A DNA stretch of 64,000 nt from Hoplostethus atlanticus (GCA_034670405.1 JAXDDX010000002.1:6229501-6293500); one strand, 5' to 3'; positions 26,755-37,966 are shown, counted from the first letter of the stretch. Made by a program: numbers and translations. The notes: generated by a model from the sequence alone, not told the origin.

Positions 26755-27001
26755 ATGTTCTCTGCATATCTTTACGTGTGTGCCCATCTGACCACTTCGG
26801 CTGGGCGACACATCAGGCGAGGCGTTCAGGAGCAGGGTTCACATGACGATGAGGCTGGCTTCAGGGTACAGGGACTACACAGCATTTGCTTTGGCGTCTA
26901 CCACAACTTTGCCTGCCTGGAAAATGTCCTACCTAACTGGACTGAGAGAAACCCTGACCGCCAGCAGCAGCAGCACAGGCATTGGATTGTATTAACTGAG
27001 G
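26755..27001 (+). other. orphan GC-richer open segment ending at a GTAAGT donor
   Basis: A reading frame with no recognised domain stays open for about 90 codons (from an upstream TTG at 26743; first ATG at 26755) in otherwise AT-rich DNA. It ends against a consensus donor (G/GTAAGT at 27002). It includes a CAG run giving QQQQ. No good acceptor was seen upstream. It could be a non-coding exon, part of a transposon remnant or chance. Confidence 0.2.
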
Positions 27002-27178
27002 GTAAGTTGTAATTTGAAGGCTTACATCAAGACCACAGGACACGGGTCTCTATGGGTAACACCAATGAGCAGCAAATGCCATTTTTTTCTAAACAGCAAA
27101 ATAGATGGCCAATTAGAGATAATTATCAATGGAAATGTCTGTATGTTGTATTATCTGATAAATATGAATTTATATCTC

Positions 27179-27230
27179 CACGCGCAGTGTGTGTGCGTGC
27201 GCGCGCTCGTCCTCGACACCACTGCGCGTG
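27179..27230. repeat. GC-rich inverted repeat
   Basis: CACGCGCAGTG (27179-27189) and its perfect reverse complement CACTGCGCGTG (27220-27230) flank a 30-nt spacer made largely of GTGCGTGCGCGC. The stem is 11 bp, extendable with a bulge. No miRNA family is recognised. Confidence 0.6.
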
Positions 27231-28570
27231 CACGAACACCAAGGAGACAGCTTGGGCTATTGTGAATGTCAGCGCTGCGTCAATGGATTTCTTACAAACT
27301 GGGCATGAGAGTTTTTGGTTATTATTTTCCACACAGCCCGTGTCCTTCTCACGCTGAAATAGGTTATGAGCCAGTGTTAATCTGGAAGTATTACCTCCTC
27401 AGTATTACCTCTGAATCTCTTCTATTGTTTGTCCACCAGAGACCTCTTTGTTCATGCATGCTGTATTTGAGTATTCAAAAGCTACAGCATATTTACATCA
27501 TTTAGATTATAAACAATATCTAGACTAGAGCCCACGACGTCAGATATCATGTCATTGTAGACAACATTTCATTAGCCTATAATGTCAATATGTACTCTGA
27601 AATTTGGCTATTAAATGCCCTCGCTGCTTCTTGGTAGCCTATACACGGACTTTACATCTATCTGCATCCCAAAGCATGTAAAAGCAGGATGAAATAAACA
27701 CTGATAGAGAAAATGTGTAATGCAAATCTACCCACTGAATATGCATCAATATTAAAAATAATACGCACACCAGAGCCAACAGCGTCGGAGCTTTGAGAAT
27801 GGCGGAGCGGGTCGTCTCATTACGCATGGGCGGTTTTCCACGCAGGAGCCACGGTTCCCCTTCTCTTCATGTCTCCCGTCTGCCCCGTTCACATTAACGG
27901 AGCCTCTTGGAAAAGCAAACAAGGCTATGTTGGCTTTCAAACCGGCAATCAAACACCCAAGAACTGGCTGGGGGGAAATTACTCCGACTGCGGCCGGACG
28001 GACTATGTAGTAAGCGGGATTTGCATATTTTGATACGCTAATTGCCTTGATGTATTTAAATATGGCTGCACGTAGCTGATATGCTTGTCTACGTCATTGA
28101 ACGTGCCCTCGCTGCTAGACTAAAACGTGAATCCGGTTGAGTCTAATGGATACGCCTGCAATTAGGCAAAGCGGGGGGATTATATGAGAGAGGATGCTTT
28201 GTTTGCTCTGTCTTTTCAAAGTCACATGATGTTTTCTGGGATCTGTATGCCATGACATCTTTGGGGAAAAAATAGAATTTTAAAAAATCTTCTAATAATA
28301 TCTGCAAATTGCAGCTAATGAAAATAATAGGACATGTGTTGTGCGCCAATGACAGAAATAGGTGATATTCTAGCAGACTAAAGCGTTCCAGCTCTTACTG
28401 CAGAAAAATGTCTAGAATTATAATATATTCACAAAAGCAAAAAAAAAAAAAGTATGCCATCACCAAGAGAATTAACTTAAAACAGACATACTGGTAGGCT
28501 ACTGACAAGTAGGTCACCTCATTGTAACTTTTTGAAAGATTTCTCTTTCTTCCCTTCTCTCTCTAGGCTA
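27231..28570. other. intergenic sequence with candidate regulatory island
   Basis: No gene is recognised. A GC-richer island at about 27770-28030 is flanked by AT-rich DNA. It ends in a POU octamer ATTTGCAT at 28019-28026. Confidence 0.5.

Positions 28571-28626
<56 letters not shown>
28571..28626 (+). repeat. compound GT/GA microsatellite
   Basis: A (GT)n tract switches directly to (GA)n. Confidence 0.95.
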
Positions 28627-28631
<5 letters not shown>

Positions 28632-29022
28632 TGCGTCTTAGTCTGAGATTACCTTTTATTAGGCTGCTGGGAGCAAGGTGAATTAGTAGAATAGGTCTAC
28701 TGTACACACAGCCCAATCAAAGCATTTTGAATGAACTTTACAGTGCCGTGCTTTCCACAACGAGCTCTTTTTTTTATCAGTGACCCCATTCTAGACTTAG
28801 TTTGGGAATTGCATGTAGCAAATAATTTCCGCACTGTCTGGAAACCGGTAAATGCGTTCCGTTTGTCAGAGCGTGTTAGCGAAGCGCCTGCAGCAAATTC
28901 ATTACCAGCCAACCGCCAGGCTCACTTCGTAACCTGGTCTGGGAAAAGGAGGGAAAAAGTCCACGCCAAACCGCGAACAATGCCTCCTCAGTTCGTGCCT
29001 GCAACAAAAGAGCCGAGGGAAC

Positions 29023-29491
29023 TTGTTTGAATTTCAGAGCACGTCCTCTCCTCACACAGAAGGATGGACTTTACATCCCCTCCTCCTCCTTCTCCCCATC
29101 ATCATCATCATCACCCCCTCCCTCCTCATCCCCACCACCACTGGGCAAAAAAAAAAGAAAGAAAAAAACTTGCAGACTGAGAGCTCAACTGTGCATGCAC
29201 TTTTCTATTTGGTGCTTGTAGACGTTATGGGAAAGTTGTCTCTCTCCCTATACATCTCTCTCCCTCTCCCCATCCCTCCTTCCTTCCTCATTCTCTCCGT
29301 CTGTCATGTGCTTGGGATATGCTCATGCTTTGCACACAGAGCAGCTGAAGCACGCCTAATGCATGGCCACCGAGTGTTAGCGGCAATTTTAAAGTGACGG
29401 CTGGGATATTTGAGGGGAGCCTACATGACGGACCCCACTGAACGTCGCTCTCCTGCTCCTGCTTGGGACGATTTCTGATCACCGTCAGGAA
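29023..29491 (+). ncRNA. candidate first exon of the miR-9 host transcript
   Basis: A non-repetitive block ends in GGAA followed by a perfect GTAAGT donor (29492-29497). It lies 2.8 kb before a strong acceptor (32280) and 3.4 kb before miR-9 on the same strand. In mammals, MIR9-2 is processed from the lncRNA LINC00461 on the same strand as MEF2C, so a spliced host here is expected. The 5' limit is arbitrary; no TATA box is obvious. The short ORFs are low-complexity and differ in frame, so I treat it as non-coding. Confidence 0.4.
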
Positions 29492-29608
29492 GTAAGTACA
29501 ACTTTTGTGCCCACCGTAATCGGCTGCGTGGAGGCAATTGTGTGCGTAAATATTATAGACTGTGCGCAAAAGTGAAATACCAAGATTTCCGCAAAAGAAA
29601 AGCTGTGT

Positions 29609-29609
<1 letters not shown>

Positions 29610-29641
<32 letters not shown>
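29610..29641 (+). repeat. GT microsatellite
   Basis: About 15 GT units in the candidate first intron of the miR-9 host. Confidence 0.95.
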
Positions 29642-29644
<3 letters not shown>

Positions 29645-31211
29645 GTTAAGCGCTAATAGGGATTGATAATTCGTGATTGGCTTCCATGTATTTAGGAGGA
29701 AATGTGAAGTTTGTCATCGTGAAAGGTTTCTTACACAAGGACGCACTGATTAGATCTCTTGGCACACGCACAGGCAATATCATACTTCAATTAACCGGTA
29801 ATTTAATTCACTTCTGCCTGAGATGTGATTATATACTAATAGTGGATTGTTTAATGCTGTGTAGAATGGCCAACGCCTCTCATTGCACTCTGCCTTTTTG
29901 CAATTAAGTTCACTTTTGAGTCAACTCGCTTCATTCCCACAATCCAAAGACTCTGGTTGTCTGCTTTTGTTCCTCAAGTTAAAAAAAACCTATCACCTTG
30001 TTAAAACAGAGATGTTGACTGAATAAGCCTTTTGATATGATGGGAATATACCGCTGAGGCGCCCAATCTGTAACCTGAGTTTGTGTGGACTCGATGTAGT
30101 GTGAGAAATGGTGTGAATTCGGACGGGATGTGTTAGAGATTTTTTTTATGTGAAATGGAGAAAAATACGGGCAGACTCATTTGAACACAAAGGGACTCGT
30201 CAGCAATTCAAAGGGGAAAAATCTCAGTTTATTCACACTGTTCTAAGCAAAATGAAACATTTACTTTAGTGTTTTGTTACATCAAACAAGTTGAGGCGCT
30301 ATGCTGAAACAGATAAAGTGAAAACTTCACTTTGCAATGAATCAATAACGTCACCAAAATCGTCATACAAGGTCTGAAATCTAAAAAGAGTTCGAGGTAT
30401 TGTTTATCCATGTGTCACACGCGCACGAAAAGCACGATGCGCTCAAAGATAACGTGATCAGTCGCGCACGAACAGGATGACAGCCGTGGGATATTTTTGG
30501 TTTCTCGCCACTGTACATCATTAACCTTCATGCGAAAATCTAATTTAATTAAAAAGGACCAGCAGGTGGTAAGATGAAAAGATTGGCGTGTTGTGAGTAA
30601 AGTGTGGCCTCTGTGCTGGAGGCCTACACTGAAGCCTACTCTCGTGTACAGTCCCTTAATGAGCAGCACGTATTAATGTTGATCTATGAATGACAACGCT
30701 CCAAAGCTATCTTACAGCACAGTACTGTATACACCATTCATCTGATTTACACCCAGGGAAGACAACCATATGCCAAGATGATAAATCAGCTTCGAGGAGC
30801 TACAAAAACGGCAATGCACCTACTAGAGGTAAAACACAGGAGCAATATTTGCCTAAATTACTGAGTTTTGAGTATTTTTTTCAGTATAGAAGTAGAACAC
30901 ATATTTAGTCTACTTGCTCGTGTTAGGTGATGCAGTGGGAATATATTCGTGTTCTGTACGCAAGGATGACGGAGAGGTAGAGAGATAAAGGTGCAGGAGC
31001 TGTGACTATGAACATTTACAGCACAAAGTGATGTATCGAGGAAGTTATCCTTTCGTATTCGGTGATGAAACGCACGGGCCTTGTGAATCTTCCACGCTCA
31101 TTAAAACGCCTCTATTTAGCCCCGCCCACCGATGAAGCCACAGTGAACTTGTGTGGAAGGATGAAACCTGTATGAAGTGAACGGGGCTACTTTATATGCA
31201 CTCAAAAATAC

Positions 31212-31219
31212 TGACGTCA
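31212..31219. promoter_or_regulatory. perfect palindromic CRE (TGACGTCA)
   Basis: The full consensus CREB site lies 1.7 kb upstream of the miR-9 hairpin. Human miR-9-2 is reported to be controlled by CREB and REST, which makes the position meaningful. A GC box lies about 95 bp upstream and a TTTATATGC TATA-like word just before it. Confidence 0.55.
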
Positions 31220-32280
31220 AACAATACGGCGTTAATTTGTCACCTGATATTTCAGTTCCCATATGTCAGTAACCACACACATACACATACACACACCCAC
31301 ACACACAGGCAAACACATTAAACGGGGTAACTGTTGTCGCAGGATAACTTTAATGTGAATTGGGATTAATTGGGATATTTTCAGGGACAGTACGTAATTA
31401 AAGTTGTGCACAAGGAGATATAAACTGAGTCGGTGTCCTGCAGTTGCATGCTGCTGCGCATGATCCATCACATGTTCCAATGCCACTGTTATTGTTGTCT
31501 CAGTTACAAAGATCCCATGTATTGACCTAGTTTGTGTTGAGCTACTGGTCTGTTACTTATATTTCAGTGGGAAAATGAGCGGGTTAATACACGTAAACGG
31601 TAAAGCGCCTGGTCTTATTTTTTTTGCGTGAGGCGACATCGCCAGTAGCCTACCTGAATACCATTGTAGTCTACTACCCTTCGGATGCGACGATGAAAAA
31701 AAACAACAAAACAAAACACGAGGCTTATAGGATTTCGACGCAAAACCGAGTCCGTGAGAGCAATTTAACTTCTGCGGTGCGCTACTTTGGTATATCTGAT
31801 GAACGAGAGCGAAAAGCAAGCGAGGAGTGTGTTATTGCTGCGAATAGAAAGCATAGCCTACGATGGATAGAGAGGATGCTGGCGCTCAGGCTGCTCCAGG
31901 ATGCTCTCCTCCTGGAGCTGTTTCGTTTTTATTGTTTAATCGGTGCTATTTCTGATTGCATCTTCCATTAAAAAAAAAACAGAGTTGACCGCTCTCATTC
32001 TATATATAAAAACATACATGTTTTCCCTGCCATCCATTTTCATCTGTGAGAGAAGGCGTGCAGACTGTTCGCTGCAAGGCGGACTTATCCCAGTGCGCTC
32101 TCTGTAATGGATGGAGATTGTGCATGGATAGGAGGGTGCATTTGCGATTTTTTCGTGACATCACCGTAGTTACATTGTAGTGGTCCGAGGCCTTTGACCT
32201 CACCGGGGTTGGTCCACATTTTGGCCACCCCCAGCCCCCCTATCCTTTGGGGATGGCCCTTATTCCCCGACTCTTTTCAG

Positions 32281-33020
32281 ACTGACCGACCAAGCAGCCT
32301 GCAGAACGGACCCTTTGGCTCAGAGTCATCGGCTTTCTCCGTCTTTAAGGACATGCCGGATATGAACGGACAACTTGACACTCTTTGGCCAAAAACAAGC
32401 TGCTCTCTTCATAATCCGAGACATTCGCGTCGTAATTCCCTGTGTCGTTATTGCACTTTCCACAGGAAACCGGATTTCCCCCCCTTCTCTACCGTGTATC
32501 CTCTCCGCCGGCCTCACAGGATATCTATTGCTACTGCCACAACGATTTAATAGAGGCGAAAGAGCCTTTTGTGGGATTGAAGCTATTTGCATTGCAAATT
32601 AGGGCCCCTGTGCAAGGATGACTGCACCTTAACTGCGATTTTTCAAGGCCTACTTCAACTCAGTAATATTGGTTAATGTCAAGTGAATATGACATTAACA
32701 TTGGGATTATATATCTTTTTTCGAAGAATTCCCACCTTTTACGCTGGGTGTGTAACAGTTCGGGGCTGTTCTAGTGGCCCTCAAAAAGCGAATATAAGGA
32801 ATATAATGCACAATGTGACTACAAAAAGGACACTGATTACTTTTGTTTAATATGTTTGAGTTCTGAGAGAAGGAAACCCGGAGAACAGAAGAGGAAATGT
32901 TCATGTGGATTATTTCTGAAGAATAGGAAGTGGGTTGTTATCTTTGGTTATCTAGCTGTATGAGTGTTCTGCTCGTCATAAAGCTAGATAACCGAAAGTA
33001 AAAACTACTTCCAGACTCGT
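32281..33020 (+). ncRNA. candidate miR-9 host exon containing the hairpin
   Basis: It begins after a strong polypyrimidine acceptor (TTATTCCCCGACTCTTTTCAG ending 32280) and extends at least through the miR-9 hairpin. No donor or poly(A) site was confidently placed. It contains an ATTTGCAT octamer at 32585 that is part of a 15-bp palindrome. An ORF of 118 codons at 32194 starts upstream of the acceptor and has no recognisable domain. Confidence 0.4.
32926..33013 (+). ncRNA. mir9-2: pre-miR-9 hairpin (mir-9-2 type)
   Basis: The 5p arm at 32941-32963 is the mature miR-9-5p sequence (starts TCTTTGGTTATCTAGC). The 3p arm at 32978-32999 is miR-9-3p (starts ATAAAGCTAGATAACC). A 14-nt loop lies between them. 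The flanks GGAAGTGGGTTGTTA and AAAACTACTTCC pair and resemble human MIR9-2 more than other miR-9 copies. miR-9 is a neural microRNA acting in cytoplasmic RISC; it controls progenitor proliferation and neuronal differentiation through targets such as her/Hes, REST and TLX. Linkage to mef2c on the same strand supports orthology to MIR9-2. Strand is set by the mature sequences. Confidence 0.98.
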
Positions 33021-36000
33021 CGGGGACTTTGGAGGACTCATGGCATGTTATTCAATTTTCCTATGGACCCAAAAATTGTTGATGTCATTAATTTGACTTG
33101 ATTTGGATTTTTTCTGTACGTAGCTATCAACGTTTATGTGTTATCACCAGAAAGGGCACAAACATGTATTTGAGCGTTCTTTCCTTCATTTAATTAATAC
33201 TTCAGGTAACGCACATTATTGCGCACTCATTTCAACATGAACATGCTCGCGCACACGCACACACGTACAGACACGCCAAACTTTCCTCCAGGCCTATATG
33301 GTCCATGTTAATATTTATATTTTATCCTATATCATAACACGGGGTATTATTTTAAATGTTATTTAATCTGAATTAAGTTTCAACACAGACCCCTCTTTAG
33401 CATTTCCTAAGAATGGAGGAGTGACATTTGGGGCTCCTGTAGGAACCCACGTGTGCGCCTCCATGCTTCTTATTTCAGCATGATCGAGCCCGGCCAGGAA
33501 ACGGCGCTGGCATCCCAAACAGCAATGATTAGGACGTATACAGAGCTGACAAAAATGGAGAGAGGGGGAGTGGGGTTAGGAGAAGGAGGAGGTGGCGGAA
33601 GAGGGAGGGAGAGGGGGGATAGGGGAGATGGGGGGTCGGGCCTGCTTAATTGATTCCGTTAACCGCAGTGCAGGAGATGTGAACGACTGGACGATCCCAT
33701 TCCCACGCTCGGTGGGGCAAGTGGCAACGCCATGCCCAGGCCCAATATGACAGACAGCGCCGTGAGGGACTGGAGGGGCTGGGAGGGGGGATGGGGGCCG
33801 ACAGGGGTCATGAAAAGACGTCAAGTGCACCAGACTCATCTGCATCCCCAAAGAAAGAGGCGACATTTCCCAGCCCCAGCCGACGCGGCGCTCCTAAACT
33901 TGGAGTAGTAACGGTCTTGAATGCGTAATGCCTCGCCAATTGTACTGATAATGAGGACTTTGGGTCATTATCTTAAAACTATACGGGTTTATGAATTTGA
34001 AAGGGATGTGCTGCAACTCTGTAATCCTGTATGGCCCCACTTGAGCGCGAATCCAGCCGCTGTATTGTTCTTCTCCTGAGAAATACCATAGATAATGTTG
34101 CATAAAGGAGTCTGGACCTTTTGAATAGGTGACATCTTGGTGCACTCTTTGCATTTGAACTTGGCCATGACCAGAGCACCGTTGTTTGTGAGATTAAGGT
34201 TGTGGAAGGAAAATCAATATTTATAACTTATATTATGACAAGCGCCAGCAGGCACATTATATATAGATCAACATTTATGAAACAAATATTTCTAATGTTC
34301 AAGGATCGTTTTGAAAATTGGGGTAAACCTATTGGTCTTACATTTTGTATTTTGATAGATCAGAGTACATGTGGCCTTCCTCCTGCATTGTTTTTTTTTA
34401 TATTATTATTTAAATTGATGTTATTGTTAGGTATAATTTAAGAAACATCCTAAACACTCTGAGAGGAAGCCATGCACTTGGAGCTGTAAAAAGACAACTG
34501 TTCCCTATTCTCATCAGCACAATGTCTATTATTTACATTACAATGAATTTGAAGTGATTTATTTGAGTTGCCTTCATTTTGGGGTCTAATGTTGTAGTGA
34601 GATGTGATAGTTTTCTAAATGGTGTTAGTTTTGTGTATTGTCCAGCCTACACTGCCACAGCTTGAGGTGATTGTTACCCACTTGATGAGTTTCTTAGTAG
34701 CTGGATGGCATCTGTCAGTTGGGAGACTGTTTCCTGTACACCACGTGTCTAAAACAGGCCTTATCTCTGTAAGGAGAGGGTCGGATATAAAGTGCGTTAT
34801 TTTTTATTTAATCAATTTTTATATTTATTTATTTTACCCACATTGCATGTTTGCACTTTTCAAAATTTTCAGGTTTTCCAAAATTAAAATTGTGGATTAT
34901 GTCATAGTTCAGGTTAAATATATGTTCAGAAATCTATGCTGTTGTTGTCCAGGGCTATGTATGTTGCGACAGAGGATTATTCAAGTTCAATGTTAAATAG
35001 AGCCACAGTGGCTGAATTCAACACCGCCTTTGCTGAATGGGTCTCTTGCCGACTTTCTCACACCGTCAGACAAAACTAGTGTCTCTTGTTCCCGACCCCT
35101 GTCAAAGACAGCATACAATACCAGGTCATTATACGTTTGCCCGAAAGAAAATTTGAGAACACAATTTGGGCTGAGCAGCGGTGAATAAACCAAGTCTTAT
35201 TGTCCTCTGTTAAGTCGATTGAAATCGTCGTCTAGCTTTATGAAAGGGTACATTGTTTTCGAGTCTGGGGGCCACACTAAATGTCAGTCCAGAGTAAGAA
35301 AGAAGAACTTGGGGTCTGTAAGTAAGCCACCCTCTCCTATCATTCATTAGGTTTTCTACAGCAGAACATCTTGTATGCTACTTCACTTCACTGAGTGAAG
35401 TCCAGTATTCTTTCTACTTTAAAAGTTTTTTTAGACAGTGGCTCATTTTATGAAATCTCCACTTGATCTCAACTTATTATCTTACTGATTATCACAAAAT
35501 GTACCCCAATATATACAATATATTTACACAGTCAAGCTTATTTTTGAAATCTTTTTTAAAACCTATAAATAGAGTCATTATTCACAAGATAATCTAAATG
35601 TCCAGGGGCTTGATTCATCCCCTGTAACCATGTACCGCATCAAATAAAGAGGATGCTAAAGCCACAAATTGCAATGCAATGCTGAGATGTAGTGTTACCA
35701 GGAGAGAGCAGCATCACATGTCTCAAACTGCTGCAAATCACACTTGCATGCATCTCCCTTCTCAGCCACTCTCAGTATTCCTCGGCTGCATACTGGAGGA
35801 GAGATATGGGTTGGCAACGTTTTGCATGGCCCTATACTGCCTGTCCCCGGACAGGAAGTATATTTCACATTAGTGCTTTTTATGAACACTGGCAACCACC
35901 GCTGTCACGAGTCTTAAAAATAATGAACTGTATTCTCTTTCTATGATCAGATGGCCTTTATATCTATCTGAATTTCAAGTATACCTGACAGTGTAAAGGT

Positions 36001-36060
36001 GCATTTCTTTTCTTCCCGGTGTCACTATGAGGCTGAGTAGTGTCCTCCACCGTGTGAAGT
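33021..36060. other. gene desert segment after miR-9
   Basis: No coding exon is seen. A GC-rich purine stretch (33560-33640) precedes an island at 33650-33900 containing an RE1-like half-site (GACAGCGCC, 33753-33761). Balanced, non-repetitive sequence at about 35030-35300 could be host-transcript exon or a conserved element. Confidence 0.45.
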
Positions 36061-36420
36061 GGCCCAAAGTACAATTTTATATTATTTATGGGCATGTTGC
36101 TGCCATACAAGCAAGTTGCTGAAAAAGAAAGGCCCCGGCATTCATTTCACAGAGCACCATTTTCCATCAAAAAATATAGGTGTGTGATTTGACTATGTGT
36201 GTAGAAGTGGGTGGTGACGGTTCCCCTTACTTTTTCCTCAGTAATGGGGGCTGCGTGCCTGGTTGTCCCCTCCTTCCATGCTCACACATACAGTGCACCG
36301 CAGCCATTGTTGTCACGTGATTGGTTGGGTAACAAAACCATGGCGACCATGGCAGTTTTTTCATATTCATTGGACGGGCAATCAGCATATTTTATGTGAA
36401 CGTGCCCAGGGTTTTTATGC
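36061..36420. promoter_or_regulatory. candidate regulatory island with E-box and CCAAT
   Basis: Close together are CACGTG (36314-36319), an inverted CCAAT box (ATTGG, 36320-36324) and the symmetric CCATGG-CGA-CCATGG (36338-36352). The island is non-repetitive. This grouping resembles a promoter or enhancer core, but no transcript start is shown. Confidence 0.35.
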
Positions 36421-37096
36421 GCTCCCTCTGTGCTGAGGGCTCATGTTGTAATAATACAATTGCAGTATGGCAGGTGCAGTAGTAGGTTTATAATAAGCAT
36501 CGGCCCAGGGTAATTTCTATACCAGACAAAGAATGTGAATATAGCCATCATACGGGTGCTGTTGTTAATAGATCCATTGCATTGTTGAATTTTATTGTTA
36601 CTCAGCGAGGCCTACTCCAACCTTGTTTTGCATTAGCGAAGTGGTTGGAAATTGACTATGGCTTCTTTTGCGATAGGAAAGCTGTTGTAAATTGTCTGTG
36701 GAAGCTATAGTTCTTTATATTGCTGTCATACAGTATATCTGTTTGCAGTTGTGACCTAACATGAGGCATCATGTGCAGCATTAGCAAGCCGGTCACAGCT
36801 ATATCAACCAGGTTCACTGAACAGAAATTTCAGTCTGTGTTCATGCTGCCATGACATACAATGGCGTGAGAGACTCTGTGTGTGTGTGTGTGTGTGTCTA
36901 TGTATGTATGTGTGACGGTGTGTCTGTGTCTGTGTTTGCATGTGTGTATGTATTTCTGTGTGTTTGTCTGTACTATTAACTGACCCAGGCGGCTGTAGTA
37001 GTTAGCTAGGCTACTACATCATGTTGATGAAAGGGAACAATAGCTATGTCTCAGTCAACAACGTCTGTCTGTCTGGCTTGGCCCATGTCTCTCTCT

Positions 37097-37101
<5 letters not shown>

Positions 37102-37170
<69 letters not shown>
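37102..37170 (+). repeat. GT microsatellite, longest in window
   Basis: About 34 uninterrupted GT units. Confidence 0.95.
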
Positions 37171-37172
<2 letters not shown>

Positions 37173-37701
37173 CCTGGACATGAACTTGAACTTGAGACAG
37201 GCAGCCAGACGCCATCTGTGCAGCAGGGGTAATGAATTCAGTGCATTCACGGCTGTGGAGCAGCCTAGGCCACCGCCACCCATTGATGAGCAGATGACCC
37301 CTATAGTCTGAGTTAGCTCTTCATCACTAATAGAATTCAACATTACCAGCTGGTAGTAGTAGGGATATTTATTTTGGCTGTTTGCCTTCAGAGAAAGAAG
37401 AGTATTGGTGTATCTGTGTGTCTTCCTTCCTGTTTATCCATGTCTCAACTTATGTGTAAATTAATTGACAAAACCTATGTGTGTCTATATGTGTTTGAGC
37501 ATTTCTATCATATACCTTTTCCCCTCCCAGCTGCTGGTTCTTTTGCTATCAAAGCACCTGGCCTGCCATTCTAAACAGGCGGCCATGCTAAATTCATTGC
37601 CTTGATAATTGAAAGGGCCGGTTTAGTATTTCCCCTGATAAAGGGTAGTAAGTGAATGAGGCATAAACCTTAAACAAGCCAGGCACAATGTGAATTCCTG
37701 C

Positions 37702-37748
37702 AGGCCCTCCTTCTCCTCCTCCTCCTCCATCTCCTCCTCCTCCTCCAG
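37702..37748 (+). repeat. CTC triplet array
   Basis: Imperfect CTC repeats with one CAT interruption. Confidence 0.9.
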
Positions 37749-37827
37749 CTCAAGCCTCTGTCACAATCACAGACACACACACACGCGCATGCGCACACAC
37801 ACAATCAGGCTTTTCCCTCTGGTTGGT

Positions 37828-37841
37828 GTCGCCACGGCAAC
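37828..37841. promoter_or_regulatory. RFX X-box motif
   Basis: GTCGCCACGGCAAC is a good match to the RFX consensus (GTYRCC-N-RGCAAC style), set between a CA-rich and a GT microsatellite. RFX factors drive ciliary and neural genes; the target here is unknown. Confidence 0.4.
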
Positions 37842-37911
37842 GGGAGGTGAGCTCACCGTGCGCATGGCAGCATCAGTGCCTGCCAGAGCAGGACAGGTTC
37901 CTGGTTTCTGC

Positions 37912-37913
<2 letters not shown>

Positions 37914-37963
<50 letters not shown>
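37914..37963 (+). repeat. GT microsatellite
   Basis: About 24 GT units just after the RFX X-box island. Confidence 0.95.

Positions 37964-37966
<3 letters not shown>

Larger units (their letters stand above)
29492..32280 (+). other. candidate first intron / promoter region of the miR-9 host
   Basis: Bounded by GTAAGT and CCCCGACTCTTTTCAG. It includes a GT array (29610-29641), a GC box (CCCCGCCCACC near 31120) and a perfect CRE (31212-31219). No coding sequence is supported. Confidence 0.35.

Noticed and set aside
31111-31120. CTATTTAG as a MEF2 binding site upstream of miR-9
   Set aside because: It is two bases short of the ten-base MEF2 consensus CTA(A/T)4TAG, so a mef2c-to-miR-9 feedback site is not supported.
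32194-32550. 118-codon ORF overlapping the candidate miR-9 host exon
   Set aside because: It starts upstream of the strong acceptor at 32280 and shows no family resemblance; a non-coding host is more likely.
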